Origin: Mesobacillus harenae
GTDB taxonomy: Bacteria > Bacillota > Bacilli > Bacillales > Cytobacillaceae
Length of the DNA: 64,000 nucleotides
Assembly (NCBI RefSeq): GCF_013343715.1
Contig: NZ_JABUNR010000003.1
Coordinates: 186,001-250,000 of the forward strand
Direction of reading: 5' to 3'
The position numbers and the translations under genes were made by a program. This document shows, piece by piece, positions 8,426-18,098 of this stretch (within the stretch, counting starts at the first letter, position 1; every line of letters begins with the position of its first letter). Under the pieces are notes generated by a model. The model did no database searches. It had not been told where the DNA came from and saw only the letters and a list, made by a program, of their open reading frames with translations.

Positions 8426-11068
8426 ATGGAAGAAAATAACCTAACTATGCCGACGAAATACGATTCTTCTGCAATTGAGAATGGACGCTATGAATGGTGG
8501 CTGAAGGGGAAATATTTTGAAGCGAAAAATGACCAGGAAAAACAGCCATATACAATAGTGATTCCCCCGCCTAACGTAACCGGAAGGCTGCATTTAGGCC
8601 ATGCTTGGGATACTACATTACAAGATATTTTGACTAGAATGAAACGGATGCAAGGCTATGATGTTTTGTGGCTGCCAGGAATGGACCATGCAGGTATTGC
8701 AACTCAGGCAAAGGTGGAGGAGAAACTCCGCAATGAGGGCAAAAGCCGCTATGATCTTGGCCGTGAAAAATTTATAGAAGAGACATGGAAGTGGAAAGGG
8801 GAATACGCCGGACATATCAGAACACAATGGGGCAAGCTTGGACTGGGCTTGGATTACAGCCGCGAACGTTTTACGCTTGATGAAGGGCTTTCCAAGGCAG
8901 TGCGGGAAGTATTTGTTTCTCTCTACCGGAAAGATTTAATCTACAGGGGAGAATATATCATTAACTGGGATCCATCGACGAAAACGGCTTTATCTGATAT
9001 TGAGGTCATTTATAAAGATGTCCAGGGGGCATTTTACCATATGAACTATCCGCTTGCAGATGGGTCTGGGCACATTGAAGTTGCGACAACCCGGCCAGAA
9101 ACTATGCTTGGCGATACGGCTGTGGCAGTTCATCCCGAAGATGACCGCTATAAACATTTAATCGGCCAGAAGGTTCTGCTGCCAATTGTCGGCCGCGAAA
9201 TCCCAATTGTAGGCGATGAGTATGTAGACATGGAATTTGGCTCTGGTGCTGTTAAAATTACTCCTGCGCATGATCCAAATGACTTTGAAATTGGAAATCG
9301 CCATAATCTTGAAAGAGTCCTTGTAATGAACGAGGATGGCAGCATGAATGGCAACGCGGATAAATACCAGGGGATGGACAGGTTTGAGTGCCGGAAACAA
9401 ATCGTAAAAGACCTTCAGGAAGATGGAGTACTCTTTAAGATTGAGGAGCATATGCATTCGGTTGGACATTCTGAACGAAGCGGAGCCGTTGTTGAACCCT
9501 ATCTGTCGACTCAGTGGTTTGTTAAAATGCAGCCACTTGCTGATGAAGCTATTGCCCTGCAGCAAAAAGAGGATAAGGTGAACTTTGTACCGGACCGTTT
9601 TGAAAAAACCTATCTTCGCTGGATGGAAAATATTCGTGACTGGTGCATCTCGAGACAATTATGGTGGGGACATCGGATTCCAGCTTGGTACCATAAAGAA
9701 ACTGGGGAGGTGTATGTCGACCAAGAGCCTCCAGCAGACATTGAAAACTGGCACCAGGATAATGATGTGCTCGATACTTGGTTCAGTTCTGCGTTATGGC
9801 CTTTTTCAACAATGGGATGGCCAGACAAGGAGGCTGCTGACTTTAAAAGGCATTACCCGACTGATTGTCTTGTAACTGGTTATGATATTATTTTCTTCTG
9901 GGTTTCGAGGATGATTTTCCAAGGACTTGAGTTTACGGGAGAGCGGCCGTTTAAGGACGTGCTTATCCACGGTCTTGTCCGTGATTCGGAAGGACGGAAA
10001 ATGAGTAAGTCCCTGGGCAATGGGGTTGATCCAATGGATGTCATTGATCAATATGGAGCAGATTCACTCCGATTCTTCCTGTCTACGGGAAGCTCGCCAG
10101 GACAAGACCTGCGCTTTAGTATTGAAAAGGTCGAATCAACCTGGAATTTCGCTAATAAAATCTGGAATGCTTCTCGATTTGCTTTGATGAATATGAACGG
10201 TCTAAAATATGAAGAAATTGACTTGACCGGTGAAAAAAGTGTGGCTGATAAATGGATTTTAACGAGACTAAATGAAACGATTGAAACGGTGACAAGGCTG
10301 TCAGATCGTTATGAATTTGGTGAGGTTGGCCGAGTTCTCTATAACTTCATTTGGGATGATTTTTGTGACTGGTACATTGAAATGGCAAAGATACCGCTGT
10401 ATGGTGAGGACGAAGCAGCCAAGCAGACGACTCGGTCGATTCTGGCTTATGTACTGGACCAAACACTCCGACTTCTCCATCCGTTCATGCCATTTATTAC
10501 AGAAGAAATTTGGCAGAACCTGCCTCATCAAGGTGATTCGCTCACCATTGCCAGCTGGCCGGAAGTCAATGAGGAATTGACAGATACGAAAGCAGCTAGT
10601 GAAATGAAGCTGCTTGTGGAGATTATCCGCGCTGTTAGAAATATCCGTGCAGAAGTAAATACGCCTATGAGCAAGAAAATTAATATGTTTCTTAAGGTTA
10701 AAGAAGAAGAAACGGCAGCCATTCTTGAGAAAAACCGTTCTTATCTTGTTCGCTTCTGTAATCCGGAACAGCTGGAAATCGGCACCGATATAGCGGCCCC
10801 TGACAAAGCGATGTCTGCTGTTGTAACTGGGCTGGAAATCATCCTTCCGCTCGAGGGCCTGATCAATATCGATGAGGAAATAGCCCGCCTTGAAAAAGAA
10901 CGCGAAAAGCTTAATAAGGAAGTAGAGCGTGTCCAGAAAAAGCTTAGCAACGAAGGTTTTATTAAAAAAGCGCCTGAACAAGTTATTGAAGAAGAACGCG
11001 CGAAAGAAAAAGATTACATGGAAAAACGTTCTGCTATTGAAGGCAGAATTCAAGAATTAAAGGGATAG
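8426..11068 (+). CDS. valS: Valine--tRNA ligase
   Basis: Class I aminoacyl-tRNA synthetase that charges tRNA-Val in the cytoplasm and edits mischarged threonine. At 880 aa it matches Bacillus ValRS. The HIGH-type motif is HLGH at residues 56-59 in [14 protein letters not shown]. The editing domain carries [16 protein letters not shown]. The KMSKS motif is exact at 525-529 ([11 protein letters not shown]). The C-terminal end is a long Lys/Glu-rich coiled coil (about 810-880), typical of ValRS. GGAGGAAG precedes the ATG. Expression is controlled by the valine T-box leader upstream. Confidence 0.98.
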   Translation: MEENNLTMPTKYDSSAIENGRYEWWLKGKYFEAKNDQEKQPYTIVIPPPNVTGRLHLGHAWDTTLQDILTRMKRMQGYDVLWLPGMDHAGIATQAKVEEKLRNEGKSRYDLGREKFIEETWKWKGEYAGHIRTQWGKLGLGLDYSRERFTLDEGLSKAVREVFVSLYRKDLIYRGEYIINWDPSTKTALSDIEVIYKDVQGAFYHMNYPLADGSGHIEVATTRPETMLGDTAVAVHPEDDRYKHLIGQKVLLPIVGREIPIVGDEYVDMEFGSGAVKITPAHDPNDFEIGNRHNLERVLVMNEDGSMNGNADKYQGMDRFECRKQIVKDLQEDGVLFKIEEHMHSVGHSERSGAVVEPYLSTQWFVKMQPLADEAIALQQKEDKVNFVPDRFEKTYLRWMENIRDWCISRQLWWGHRIPAWYHKETGEVYVDQEPPADIENWHQDNDVLDTWFSSALWPFSTMGWPDKEAADFKRHYPTDCLVTGYDIIFFWVSRMIFQGLEFTGERPFKDVLIHGLVRDSEGRKMSKSLGNGVDPMDVIDQYGADSLRFFLSTGSSPGQDLRFSIEKVESTWNFANKIWNASRFALMNMNGLKYEEIDLTGEKSVADKWILTRLNETIETVTRLSDRYEFGEVGRVLYNFIWDDFCDWYIEMAKIPLYGEDEAAKQTTRSILAYVLDQTLRLLHPFMPFITEEIWQNLPHQGDSLTIASWPEVNEELTDTKAASEMKLLVEIIRAVRNIRAEVNTPMSKKINMFLKVKEEETAAILEKNRSYLVRFCNPEQLEIGTDIAAPDKAMSAVVTGLEIILPLEGLINIDEEIARLEKEREKLNKEVERVQKKLSNEGFIKKAPEQVIEEERAKEKDYMEKRSAIEGRIQELKG

Positions 11069-11076
11069 TTCCTTTT

Positions 11077-11112
11077 GGAAGGCGAACCGAAACCTGGTTC
11101 GTCTTCCTTCAT
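11077..11112 (+). terminator. Terminator-like hairpin between valS and folC
   Basis: A 12-bp stem with one G-T wobble (GGAAGGCGAACC against GGTTCGTCTTCC) is followed only by a mixed TTCATTTCAT tail. It probably reduces, rather than abolishes, read-through from valS into folC. Confidence 0.55.
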
Positions 11113-11134
11113 TTCATAACAAAGGAGATAGAAC

Positions 11135-12436
11135 ATGTTTTCTAATTACGATGAAGCGCTTAGCTGGATTCATTCCCGCTTAAGGCTAGGTATGAAGCCG
11201 GGCCTCATGCGCATGGAATGGATGATGGAGAAGCTTGGCAATCCGGAACGGGTCATTAAAACCGTTCATATCGGGGGGACTAATGGCAAAGGGTCAACAG
11301 TTACGTATTTAAGGTCCATCCTTCAAGAGGGGGGCTTTATGGTGGGTACCTTTACTTCCCCATACATTGAGCATTTTAATGAAAGAATAAGTATTAATGG
11401 AGTTCCTGTCAGTGACGAAGATCTTGTTAAGTGTGCAAATAAAATTAAACCGCTCGCTGACCAATTGGACAATACCGAACTTGGCGGACCTACAGAGTTC
11501 GAAATTATTACAGCGATCGCATTATACTACTTCGCAAAAATAAAACCGGTTGATTTGGTTATTTTTGAAGTGGGATTAGGCGGGAGGTTTGACTCTACGA
11601 ATGTAATTTACCCGCTTGTTTCTGTTATCACCAATATTGGTCTGGATCATGTAAAAATACTCGGTGAAACACATGAGGAAATCGCTTTTGAAAAGGCGGG
11701 GATTATAAAAAACGGGGTGCCTGCAGTCACGGCCGTAGAACAGCCTGGGGCGTTCGAAGTTATTAAAACAAAAGCCGCAGAAAAAAAATCCTCTTTATAT
11801 AGACTAGGAGATCACTTCAGTGTTGATGAAAGAGTTTCTTTAGTTAAGGGGGAGCGCTTTTCGGTTTCAACCTTATTTGGCCATTACAAAAATTTAGAGA
11901 TAAGTATGATTGGCAAGCACCAGGTCGATAATGCTGCAGTGGCGTTAATGGCTGCAGAGCTTCTCAAGCGATATTACAGTTTCCCTCTTGAAGAATCTCA
12001 TATCAGAACAGGCTTTCTAAAGGCTTATTGGCCTGGACGGTTTGAAATTATTTCAGAAAAACCTTTAGTCATTCTTGATGGAGCCCATAATGAAGAGGGG
12101 ATAGATGCATTTGTATCCGAGTTAGGTAACCGTTACTCAGATAAAAGAATTACCATACTATTTGCAGCGTTAAATGACAAAAAACTTGATCGAATGATCA
12201 GCAAACTAGATCAGGCTGCCGACACAATCGTGTTTACTTCCTTTGATTTTCCGAGGGCTTCTTCTGCAGACGAACTCTATCAAAAAAGTTCATCCTCTGG
12301 AAAACAGGCAATAGAAAATTGGCAGACGTACCTGACAACTAAGGTACAAGCCCTTGAAAATGATGAAATACTAGCAATTACGGGATCGCTATACTTTTTA
12401 TCTGAGGTCAAACCAGTGTTAAAGGAGTATCTCTAA
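11135..12436 (+). CDS. folC: Bifunctional folylpolyglutamate synthase / dihydrofolate synthase
   Basis: ATP-dependent ligase that adds glutamate to dihydropteroate and extends the polyglutamate tail of folates. At 433 aa it is full length. The P-loop VHIGGTNGKGSTVTYLRSIL and the TFTSPYIEHFNERI segment typical of FolC/Mur ligases are present, with FEVGLGGRFDSTNV and the C-domain ILDGAHNEEGIDAF. AAAGGAGATAG precedes the ATG. Its place after valS is conserved across Bacillaceae. Confidence 0.96.
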   Translation: MFSNYDEALSWIHSRLRLGMKPGLMRMEWMMEKLGNPERVIKTVHIGGTNGKGSTVTYLRSILQEGGFMVGTFTSPYIEHFNERISINGVPVSDEDLVKCANKIKPLADQLDNTELGGPTEFEIITAIALYYFAKIKPVDLVIFEVGLGGRFDSTNVIYPLVSVITNIGLDHVKILGETHEEIAFEKAGIIKNGVPAVTAVEQPGAFEVIKTKAAEKKSSLYRLGDHFSVDERVSLVKGERFSVSTLFGHYKNLEISMIGKHQVDNAAVALMAAELLKRYYSFPLEESHIRTGFLKAYWPGRFEIISEKPLVILDGAHNEEGIDAFVSELGNRYSDKRITILFAALNDKKLDRMISKLDQAADTIVFTSFDFPRASSADELYQKSSSSGKQAIENWQTYLTTKVQALENDEILAITGSLYFLSEVKPVLKEYL

Positions 12437-12459
12437 TAACTTCCTAACAAGGCAAGAAA

Positions 12460-13572
12460 ATGGTGTGAAAATTTGTTAAACTGGCTGTATCTAAATTAAG
12501 TTATAGCAGTAAGGAATGGCAGCATAATGGCATTTTAAACCAGTTAATTTTAACTTTGTCATCAAAGGATTTTGTAAGGGAAACCATCACCTCACTGATT
12601 ACCTTTCCAGTCGGTCTTATTCTGTATATTTTATATCCTGTTCTTGCTTTGCCGGCCATTTTATTTGTTGGACTTCCATTTTTCAGTCTATTAATTATTC
12701 TAAAACTTGTATAATTCTAGCGAAAAGGTCAATTTGTCACTTCATCAGGCTGCTGGGATCGACCATCAGCTCGCCGAGCGGCTAAAGTAAAATGAAGTAG
12801 TGGACCTGTTTACTAATAAGCTAATGAAAATGATCCCGATAGACTATGCCGTTATTTTAGAAGTTCGTGATGACCATAAACTCCATCTGCTCGGCTATAA
12901 ATCACGCGGGGAAAGGTTTATGCCCGGTGCGAGGGCGCTTCAAAGGAATGAAGGGATTAGCTGGATGGTATGGCATACAATGAAACCGGTTATCTTTCAC
13001 TCGAGAAAACAATGGGGCCATATTACCAAAGGGGGATACTTGCCCAATTGTCCGAAGCAACGAGGTGGTTGGTGTCCTTATCTTGGCCTCTAATCAGAGA
13101 AAGGTTCGATCATACTTTGGTAATGATTGTAGAACTCCTCTGTTCTCAAATTGCTATCGGAAATGCGAAAAACTATGAAAAAAACAAAGGAGCATAGTGA
13201 AAAATGTGTTTTGACCAAATGAAATTCTATGTGAACTGGCTGCAAGGCTTTCTCTGCTGGTTGGAAAAAATGGTACTGTTGCTCGTTATGGTGGAGAAGA
13301 ATTTGCTATTTTCCTGCCGGATATGGGCAAGCAGCATGCGCTTGAATTGGCGGAGACGATCAGGCTGACAGTAGCAAACCGGCCGTTTTCTTGCATGGAA
13401 ATCTAGCTGATGACCGAAAGAAGCTTATGGTCAGGATAACTGCTTCCCTTGGAGTGGCAGAAGCAACCCAGGACGCAAATGATCCTCTCTCCCTAATCAG
13501 CATGCGGACAGGGCTTTGTATGTTGGTGCGAAAAGAGCTGGGCGTAATCGGGTAGCTGAATACATCACATAG
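12460..13572 (+). pseudogene. Decayed GAF-GGDEF diguanylate cyclase
   Basis: Pieces of one protein are spread over all three plus frames. The order is: a hydrophobic N-terminal segment (TSLITFPVGLILYILYP, from about 12595), a GAF-like part (GISWMVWHTMKPVI, then LVMIVELLCSQIAIG), and the C-terminal half of a GGDEF domain with an intact RYGGEEF signature near 13290 followed by AIFLPDMGKQHALELAETI and ADRALYVGAKRAGRNRVAEY. Lesions seen are a TGA at 12466, a one-base insertion near 12711, a TAA near 12788, several later frameshifts, and loss of the first part of the GGDEF domain between about 13215 and 13250. Intact it would have made c-di-GMP. No shorter protein here looks functional. Confidence 0.85.
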
Positions 13573-13584
13573 CTTATTATTTTC

Positions 13585-13610
13585 GAGCAGCCAAAGCCTG
13601 CTCTTTTTTT
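13585..13610 (+). terminator. Terminator after the GGDEF pseudogene
   Basis: GAGCAG pairs with CTGCTC across a 7-base loop, followed by seven or more T. It is the surviving terminator of the pseudogene and insulates the pilus operon. Confidence 0.8.
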
Positions 13611-13771
13611 ATACTTTAAACTTGGCGGGCCCAATAGGAAGATTCTATATTCCGAGCTTTGCTGACGAGTTTCTTGAATATTTTCTCAATCCGCTGTCGG
13701 ATTCTGCCAAATACCATTATAATAGGATAAAAGACTTATAGGATTTCAGCGAGAGAAAGGAGGAGGATTTT

Positions 13772-14188
13772 TTGGTAAAAAACCAAAATGGCTTTCAACT
13801 GCTGGAAGTATTGCTTGCCATTGCATTATTGTCGATTATTTTGCTGTCATTTTCTGGGTTTTTCCAACAATCACAGTTATTTACCTCAAAAAATGAAGCT
13901 TCAGGTTCGGCTGTCCAGCTTAGCCAGGAAATATTGCAAAATGTAAAATCCTCTTCTTTGCAGGCAGACTTAACCATTCAGGATTGGAATGCTTTATATG
14001 GAACGAATTTTTCCGATGGCGAAGAATTTCATCTAGAGGTAAATGGACAGCGGTTTTACCCAGTTGTAAAAATAAACCAGTCAAGCCAGGTTGCTCTTTT
14101 CACTGTTAAAGTGGAGATTTGGGCAGATTCAAGGGACGGTAAGATAAAAACGTTTGAGACTTTTGGTTATAAGGAGAGGAACGGATGA
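13772..14188 (+). CDS. Minor prepilin, type IV pilus (class III signal)
   Basis: A 138-aa prepilin-like protein. The short leader MVKNQNG is followed by FQLLEVLLAIALLSIILLSF: the Gly|Phe cleavage site and Glu at position +5 are those recognised by a PilD-type peptidase, and the hydrophobic helix is the pilin N-terminal spine. The TTG start follows AAAGGAGGAGGA. It overlaps the next prepilin gene by 4 bases. By position and sequence it resembles PilV/GspI-type minor pilins that prime pilus assembly; the exact subtype is inferred. Confidence 0.85.
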   Translation: MVKNQNGFQLLEVLLAIALLSIILLSFSGFFQQSQLFTSKNEASGSAVQLSQEILQNVKSSSLQADLTIQDWNALYGTNFSDGEEFHLEVNGQRFYPVVKINQSSQVALFTVKVEIWADSRDGKIKTFETFGYKERNG

Positions 14189-14595
14189 AAAACCATGGTT
14201 TTTCTCTTATCGAAGTTTTGGCCGCTCTAGCCCTTACTAGTATGGCACTGGGGTTAGTGTTTTCTATTTGGCACTCAGGAGTAAAGCAGGGAAACGGCAA
14301 CAAATCAGAGGTGCTTTTACAGCAGGAGGCCCAGATCATCGCTGAAACACTGCGAAACGCTCATTTGATGTCTTCTTCATATAAACTAAATGTTGATGAG
14401 GATAAGGTTGTTCTTGACAATAAAGTGCTTTCCGGCCGTTTTAATTATCAAGCCGAGATTACTCACCAGGAAACGCTATACGGGAACTCCGAAGAAATCC
14501 TTGTTAATACTCGAAAACCTGTATCGATTAAGCTTGTAATAAGCAGCGGAGACAAGAGTTATACACTAAGGACTACACTGGCAAGGGGGACTTAA
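14185..14595 (+). CDS. Minor prepilin, PilW/GspJ-like
   Basis: A 136-aa prepilin with leader MKNHG, the cleavage site before FSLIEVLAALALTSMALG, Glu at +5, and a C-terminal domain with SGRFNYQAEI and SIKLVISSGDKSYTL stretches like PilW/GspJ proteins. It overlaps the preceding prepilin gene (ATGA) and is one base from the next gene, so the three minor pilins are translated as a unit. Subtype assignment is tentative. Confidence 0.82.
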   Translation: MKNHGFSLIEVLAALALTSMALGLVFSIWHSGVKQGNGNKSEVLLQQEAQIIAETLRNAHLMSSSYKLNVDEDKVVLDNKVLSGRFNYQAEITHQETLYGNSEEILVNTRKPVSIKLVISSGDKSYTLRTTLARGT

Positions 14596-14596
14596 A

Positions 14597-15547
14597 GTGG
14601 TAAATAATGAGAAAGGCTCAGCTTTGCTTATGGTTCTGCTAACGATGACGATATTTACGATAGTAGGAGTAAGCCTGATAACAATGAATTTGAACAGCTC
14701 TGCTCAGGTACAGAGGACTGGAAATTCAATTCAGGCAACTAACCTTGCTGAAATGGGTTCGGAGCACCTAAAAAAAGAAGCTATCAGAATTATTGAGCAA
14801 GAAAAACAAGCAAGCCTTCAAGAAACGAAAACAGCACTTGAAGCCAACTTGCCGGCTAATATTAAGTTCCCGGCTGTAGTGGGTCTGGCTAATCCCTATT
14901 ATGAAATTAAAAATGTTAACGTAACCACAGAAGTTGTCGAACATGAAAGAATTCATATATGGAGAACAACAATGGAAGAAAGAGTTAAGGTAACGTTTAC
15001 GAGCTACGGTTTCAGTGAAGACGGGAAGGAGTCAATCATTGACGGAGAAATGACTGCATTTAGACTGAACGAATTAAATAAGTTTCCGTCATTGCTAGAT
15101 CTTGTTGTGAGCATTGTTAAAGCTCCTTTTCAAATTTTAAAAGGAACATACTCCTATAACGATATAGCTTACTTTGAAAATGGGCTTGAGGTGGAATCGA
15201 ACAGTATCATTACTTTTTATAAGGATCTTTATCTTCGAGGAGCTGCAACAATTAATAGCAACGCTGATTTGCTTGTAAAAGGAAATGCTCACCTTGAAGT
15301 AGCCAGTGTTAAAACAAATGACCCTAAAATAGGAAACCTTGGGTTAGTCTGCGTGGAGGGAACTGTATATCTATATGGTGATAATCCGCCGGATGTGGTA
15401 AAGGATTTCCCAAGCTGTCAGGAAATTTCAAACCGCACTCCTCCTGTAAATGGGATATACGCCAAAGCTGCTGTTTATATTGGTTCCAATCAGCAAAAGC
15501 CAGAGTGGAAAGCAGATAACGTTACCTTCAACACTCAATATAAGTAA
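14597..15547 (+). CDS. PilX-like minor pilin / pilus assembly protein
   Basis: A 316-aa protein with GTG start. The N-terminus MVNNEKGSALLMVLLTMTIF has a pilin-like spine, but the +5 position after the Gly is not Glu, as is common in PilX proteins. A long soluble region follows with Ala/Glu-rich helix (about 40-90) and beta-rich C-terminal part (YSYNDIAYFENGLEVESNS, then LYLRGAATINSNADLLVKG), which looks like a right-handed repeat fold. Two Cys near the C-terminus (VCVEGTV and SCQEIS) may form a disulfide. It is large for PilX and may be the tip protein. Confidence 0.72.
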   Translation: MVNNEKGSALLMVLLTMTIFTIVGVSLITMNLNSSAQVQRTGNSIQATNLAEMGSEHLKKEAIRIIEQEKQASLQETKTALEANLPANIKFPAVVGLANPYYEIKNVNVTTEVVEHERIHIWRTTMEERVKVTFTSYGFSEDGKESIIDGEMTAFRLNELNKFPSLLDLVVSIVKAPFQILKGTYSYNDIAYFENGLEVESNSIITFYKDLYLRGAATINSNADLLVKGNAHLEVASVKTNDPKIGNLGLVCVEGTVYLYGDNPPDVVKDFPSCQEISNRTPPVNGIYAKAAVYIGSNQQKPEWKADNVTFNTQYK

Positions 15548-15737
15548 GTAGGTGCTGACTGGTTTCTGAGGGTATCTATACTGGCATTTCCTATTCCGTC
15601 AAATTTTGCTAGTTTCCTTTCTTGATAACCTTTTAAATTAGAATCGTTTATTATACAATATGAGAAAGTCGATAATTGTCTTTAAAACACGTAATTTGCG
15701 GGCTTAGGCACGCATATTTGACAAAAGGGGTGAAAAT

Positions 15738-17237
15738 TTGGAAACTTTTGTGTTTGCACTTGCTTCGCTTCTTCTTCTAGTCCCAATTATATATTTTATT
15801 CCAATAGGTTTAACATCCCGCGGCAAAGGGCTGCTGGTTATTGTTTCTTTCCTGATAGCGATGCTTAGCCTATTCCTTCAGGGTACTGTTCAGTTATGGC
15901 AGACGCTCCTCGTTTTGTTATTGCTGGCAGTCTCAATTGGTTACATAATGGACAAACGTTTTGGCGGTGTCCTATATGCTGCGGCGGCATTGGAGGGTGG
16001 AAACGAAGCTCTTATGGACGCAGAAAGGGATAAAGAGCTAATACATACTGAAAACATGGATTCCAGGAATATCAGGGAACCGGTCTCCGTCGATAGTTCC
16101 CCATTCGCTGAATTAGATGAGGCTATACCGGAAATTTTAGTAGAGAAAGCGGGACAGAAAAACAAAGAGGAACCACGCTTGCCAGATACAGACGTAATTG
16201 ATGAATTAGGGGCTCCTCTGAATGGAAATGCGACTCAAATAGAATTGGCAGCAGAGAAAAACGATTCAGAATCTGCACATAACCTCAGTGAAATCGAAGC
16301 TCTTCTGGAGCAGGAGGACGAATTAATTATTAACGAAGCAGATCAAGTGCCTGACCTGGTCCTGTCTGATCTGGAAGTGCTCGAACTGGAGGCTAACCAG
16401 GCTGAAACTAGTGAGGAAGCCATGCTTGACGAAGAAACTGTGGTTCACTCAGATTTGGAGGCACTAATCTTATCTGAGGATGACCAACCAGACATGCAGC
16501 AACAGGAAGAGCTGGCTGTCAAGGAAGGTAATATTCATAAGCTGGAAGACGAGCTAGTGGAAGCCCCAAGCATGGAAGAAGAAGTTTTGGTTCCTGAGAG
16601 TGAGTTGCTTCAAGAGGGCCATTCAGAATCACTTGAAGAAGTCCTCCTTGAAAAGGAAGAAGAGCTTTCTGCTGAGGAAGAGACTCTTATGGATGATCTA
16701 AGCTTAGATGACGACGGAGATGTTCTTGAGGATGACCTTATTCTGGAAGATGGAGAAGATTTAATTGAAGGGGAGCTCCATTCAGGATCACTAGCAAATC
16801 TGGAAGAGCTGATCCATGAAGATGATCTTTTAATTGAAGAAGAGCTGGAGCAGGACATAGAGGGAAGTACCCACATAGAGAAGTCTACAGTTGAAGAAGC
16901 TGAAATTGAGGCTTCTGAAACAGAGGAGAAGCAGCGCAAAAAATCAGTGTTGCAGCATCAGTTGCTTCAAACGATGGCCGCTGAGCTGCACATCGTACGG
17001 GACAGGATGAAGCCGGAAGAGTATGAAGGTTTAATAAAAGAGCATATGAAGCCTGGCCTGGCACCGCAGGATTACTATACGTTTGCAAGCCTGTTAATGA
17101 ACCATTATGTAAGGACCAAGCAAACCGGACTGCTGGAAGAACTTTTAACAGATCTTAAGCTGCAGTTCTCAGAGTTTCCGATCCTACTGATGGAGATTGA
17201 GTTTTTATTGGAGAGGGTTAGTAAAAAACCCCAATAA
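15738..17237 (+). CDS. Acidic membrane protein of the pilus locus, unknown function
   Basis: No family recognised. The 499-aa product starts with TTG after AAAGGGGTG. Three hydrophobic segments lie within the first 75 residues (LASLLLLVPIIYFIPIGL, LLVIVSFLIAMLSLFLQG, LLVLLLLAVSIGYI). About 300 residues of strongly acidic low-complexity sequence rich in Glu, Leu and Asp follow (EEELVL/EDDL-type repeats). The last 100 residues form a predicted helical domain (QHQLLQTMAAELHIVRDRM to LLMEIEFLLERV) that could be TPR-like. It lies between the minor pilins and the PRC-barrel gene on the same strand. A scaffold or regulator of the pilus machine is an inference. Confidence 0.75.
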   Translation: METFVFALASLLLLVPIIYFIPIGLTSRGKGLLVIVSFLIAMLSLFLQGTVQLWQTLLVLLLLAVSIGYIMDKRFGGVLYAAAALEGGNEALMDAERDKELIHTENMDSRNIREPVSVDSSPFAELDEAIPEILVEKAGQKNKEEPRLPDTDVIDELGAPLNGNATQIELAAEKNDSESAHNLSEIEALLEQEDELIINEADQVPDLVLSDLEVLELEANQAETSEEAMLDEETVVHSDLEALILSEDDQPDMQQQEELAVKEGNIHKLEDELVEAPSMEEEVLVPESELLQEGHSESLEEVLLEKEEELSAEEETLMDDLSLDDDGDVLEDDLILEDGEDLIEGELHSGSLANLEELIHEDDLLIEEELEQDIEGSTHIEKSTVEEAEIEASETEEKQRKKSVLQHQLLQTMAAELHIVRDRMKPEEYEGLIKEHMKPGLAPQDYYTFASLLMNHYVRTKQTGLLEELLTDLKLQFSEFPILLMEIEFLLERVSKKPQ

Positions 17238-17311
17238 TTTACCTTAACTAAAGTAAGAGCGTTTTCAGATACAATAGATTCTTTACTAATCGATTAGGTG
17301 TGGTGGAAAAT

Positions 17312-18079
17312 ATGAAAAAAAGTACTCAAATCACCGGTTTGCCAATTATCAGCATCTCAGACGGCAGCCAAGTAGGAACAGTTAAATCGCTAGTTATCAA
17401 TCCGGATAAAGGCTCAGTTGACTTTTTGACTATTGAGCATGAAGACTGGCAGGTCAGCGTTAAAGCGATCCCATTTAAAAAAGTCGTAGGAATAGGCGAA
17501 TATGCTGTGACAGTTGAAAGTGACAGCTCTGTAATTGATTTAAATGAAATCCCGATTGCAAACCAGCTTGTTAACAAGAAAATTAAAATAACCAATACAA
17601 AGGTTATGACTAGAAAAGGTGAATTGCTCGGAGAAGTACTGGAATTTTTTATCGACCAGGATACAGGTAATATCCTTGGAATGCAGTTAAGCATTGGTGA
17701 AAAGCAGGTTGCCCTTCGTTCTGGTGCAGTTGTTACGTTTGGCAAGGATATTGTAATCGTCCAAGAAGATGCCTCTGCTGGCTTCTTAGATAGTGCTGAG
17801 GAACTGGAAAAGAGTGAGGAAGAACTTGCTGAAACAGATTTCGATGAAGTTCAAGCTTCACCTTCGGAAGCGGCTGTTCTTGAGGATGCAGAAGTGACAG
17901 CCTTGAAAACTAAACAAGTCGAAATATTACTCGGGAAGACAGTAACGAAAGATATCCTCGACAAAGATGGAAATATTATCATTAGTGAAGGAACAGTACT
18001 CAGTGCACGTGAAATTGAAAAGGCACAGGATGCAGGACCAGGCATAGTTGTTGAATTATCATTAAATGTAGAAGCATAA
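17312..18079 (+). CDS. PRC-barrel domain protein of the pilus locus
   Basis: Two PRC-barrel modules are visible, about residues 1-75 (TGLPIISISDGSQVGTVKSL) and 80-160 (TRKGELLGEVLEFFIDQDTG). An acidic linker follows, then a C-terminal segment (about 190-250) with TVTKDILDKDGNIIISEGTV, resembling a third short beta module. PRC-barrel proteins bind partners such as ribosomes, photosynthetic reaction centres or RNA-processing factors. The ATG at 17312 (255 aa) is preferred because GGTGGTGG precedes it at a proper distance; GTG codons at 17300 and 17303 lack a binding site. No signal peptide, so likely cytoplasmic; its role in pilus biology is unknown. Confidence 0.75.
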   Translation: MKKSTQITGLPIISISDGSQVGTVKSLVINPDKGSVDFLTIEHEDWQVSVKAIPFKKVVGIGEYAVTVESDSSVIDLNEIPIANQLVNKKIKITNTKVMTRKGELLGEVLEFFIDQDTGNILGMQLSIGEKQVALRSGAVVTFGKDIVIVQEDASAGFLDSAEELEKSEEELAETDFDEVQASPSEAAVLEDAEVTALKTKQVEILLGKTVTKDILDKDGNIIISEGTVLSAREIEKAQDAGPGIVVELSLNVEA

Positions 18080-18098
18080 GAAAAGGAGGCCGATAATT

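Noticed and set aside
10301..11053. 250-codon antisense frame within valS
   Set aside because: It lies opposite the conserved ValRS C-terminal region, has no recognisable domains, and its Phe/Leu/Asn-rich composition is that of the complement of a Lys/Glu-rich coiled coil.
12800..13197. Two overlapping plus-strand frames of 97 and 75 codons as separate small genes
   Set aside because: They are fragments in different frames of one GAF-GGDEF protein and are reported as a pseudogene.
13674..13723. Promoter for the pilus operon from TTGAAT and TATAAT
   Set aside because: A good -10 (13718-13723) exists but the TTGAAT lies 38 bases upstream, too far, and the correct -35 position does not match.
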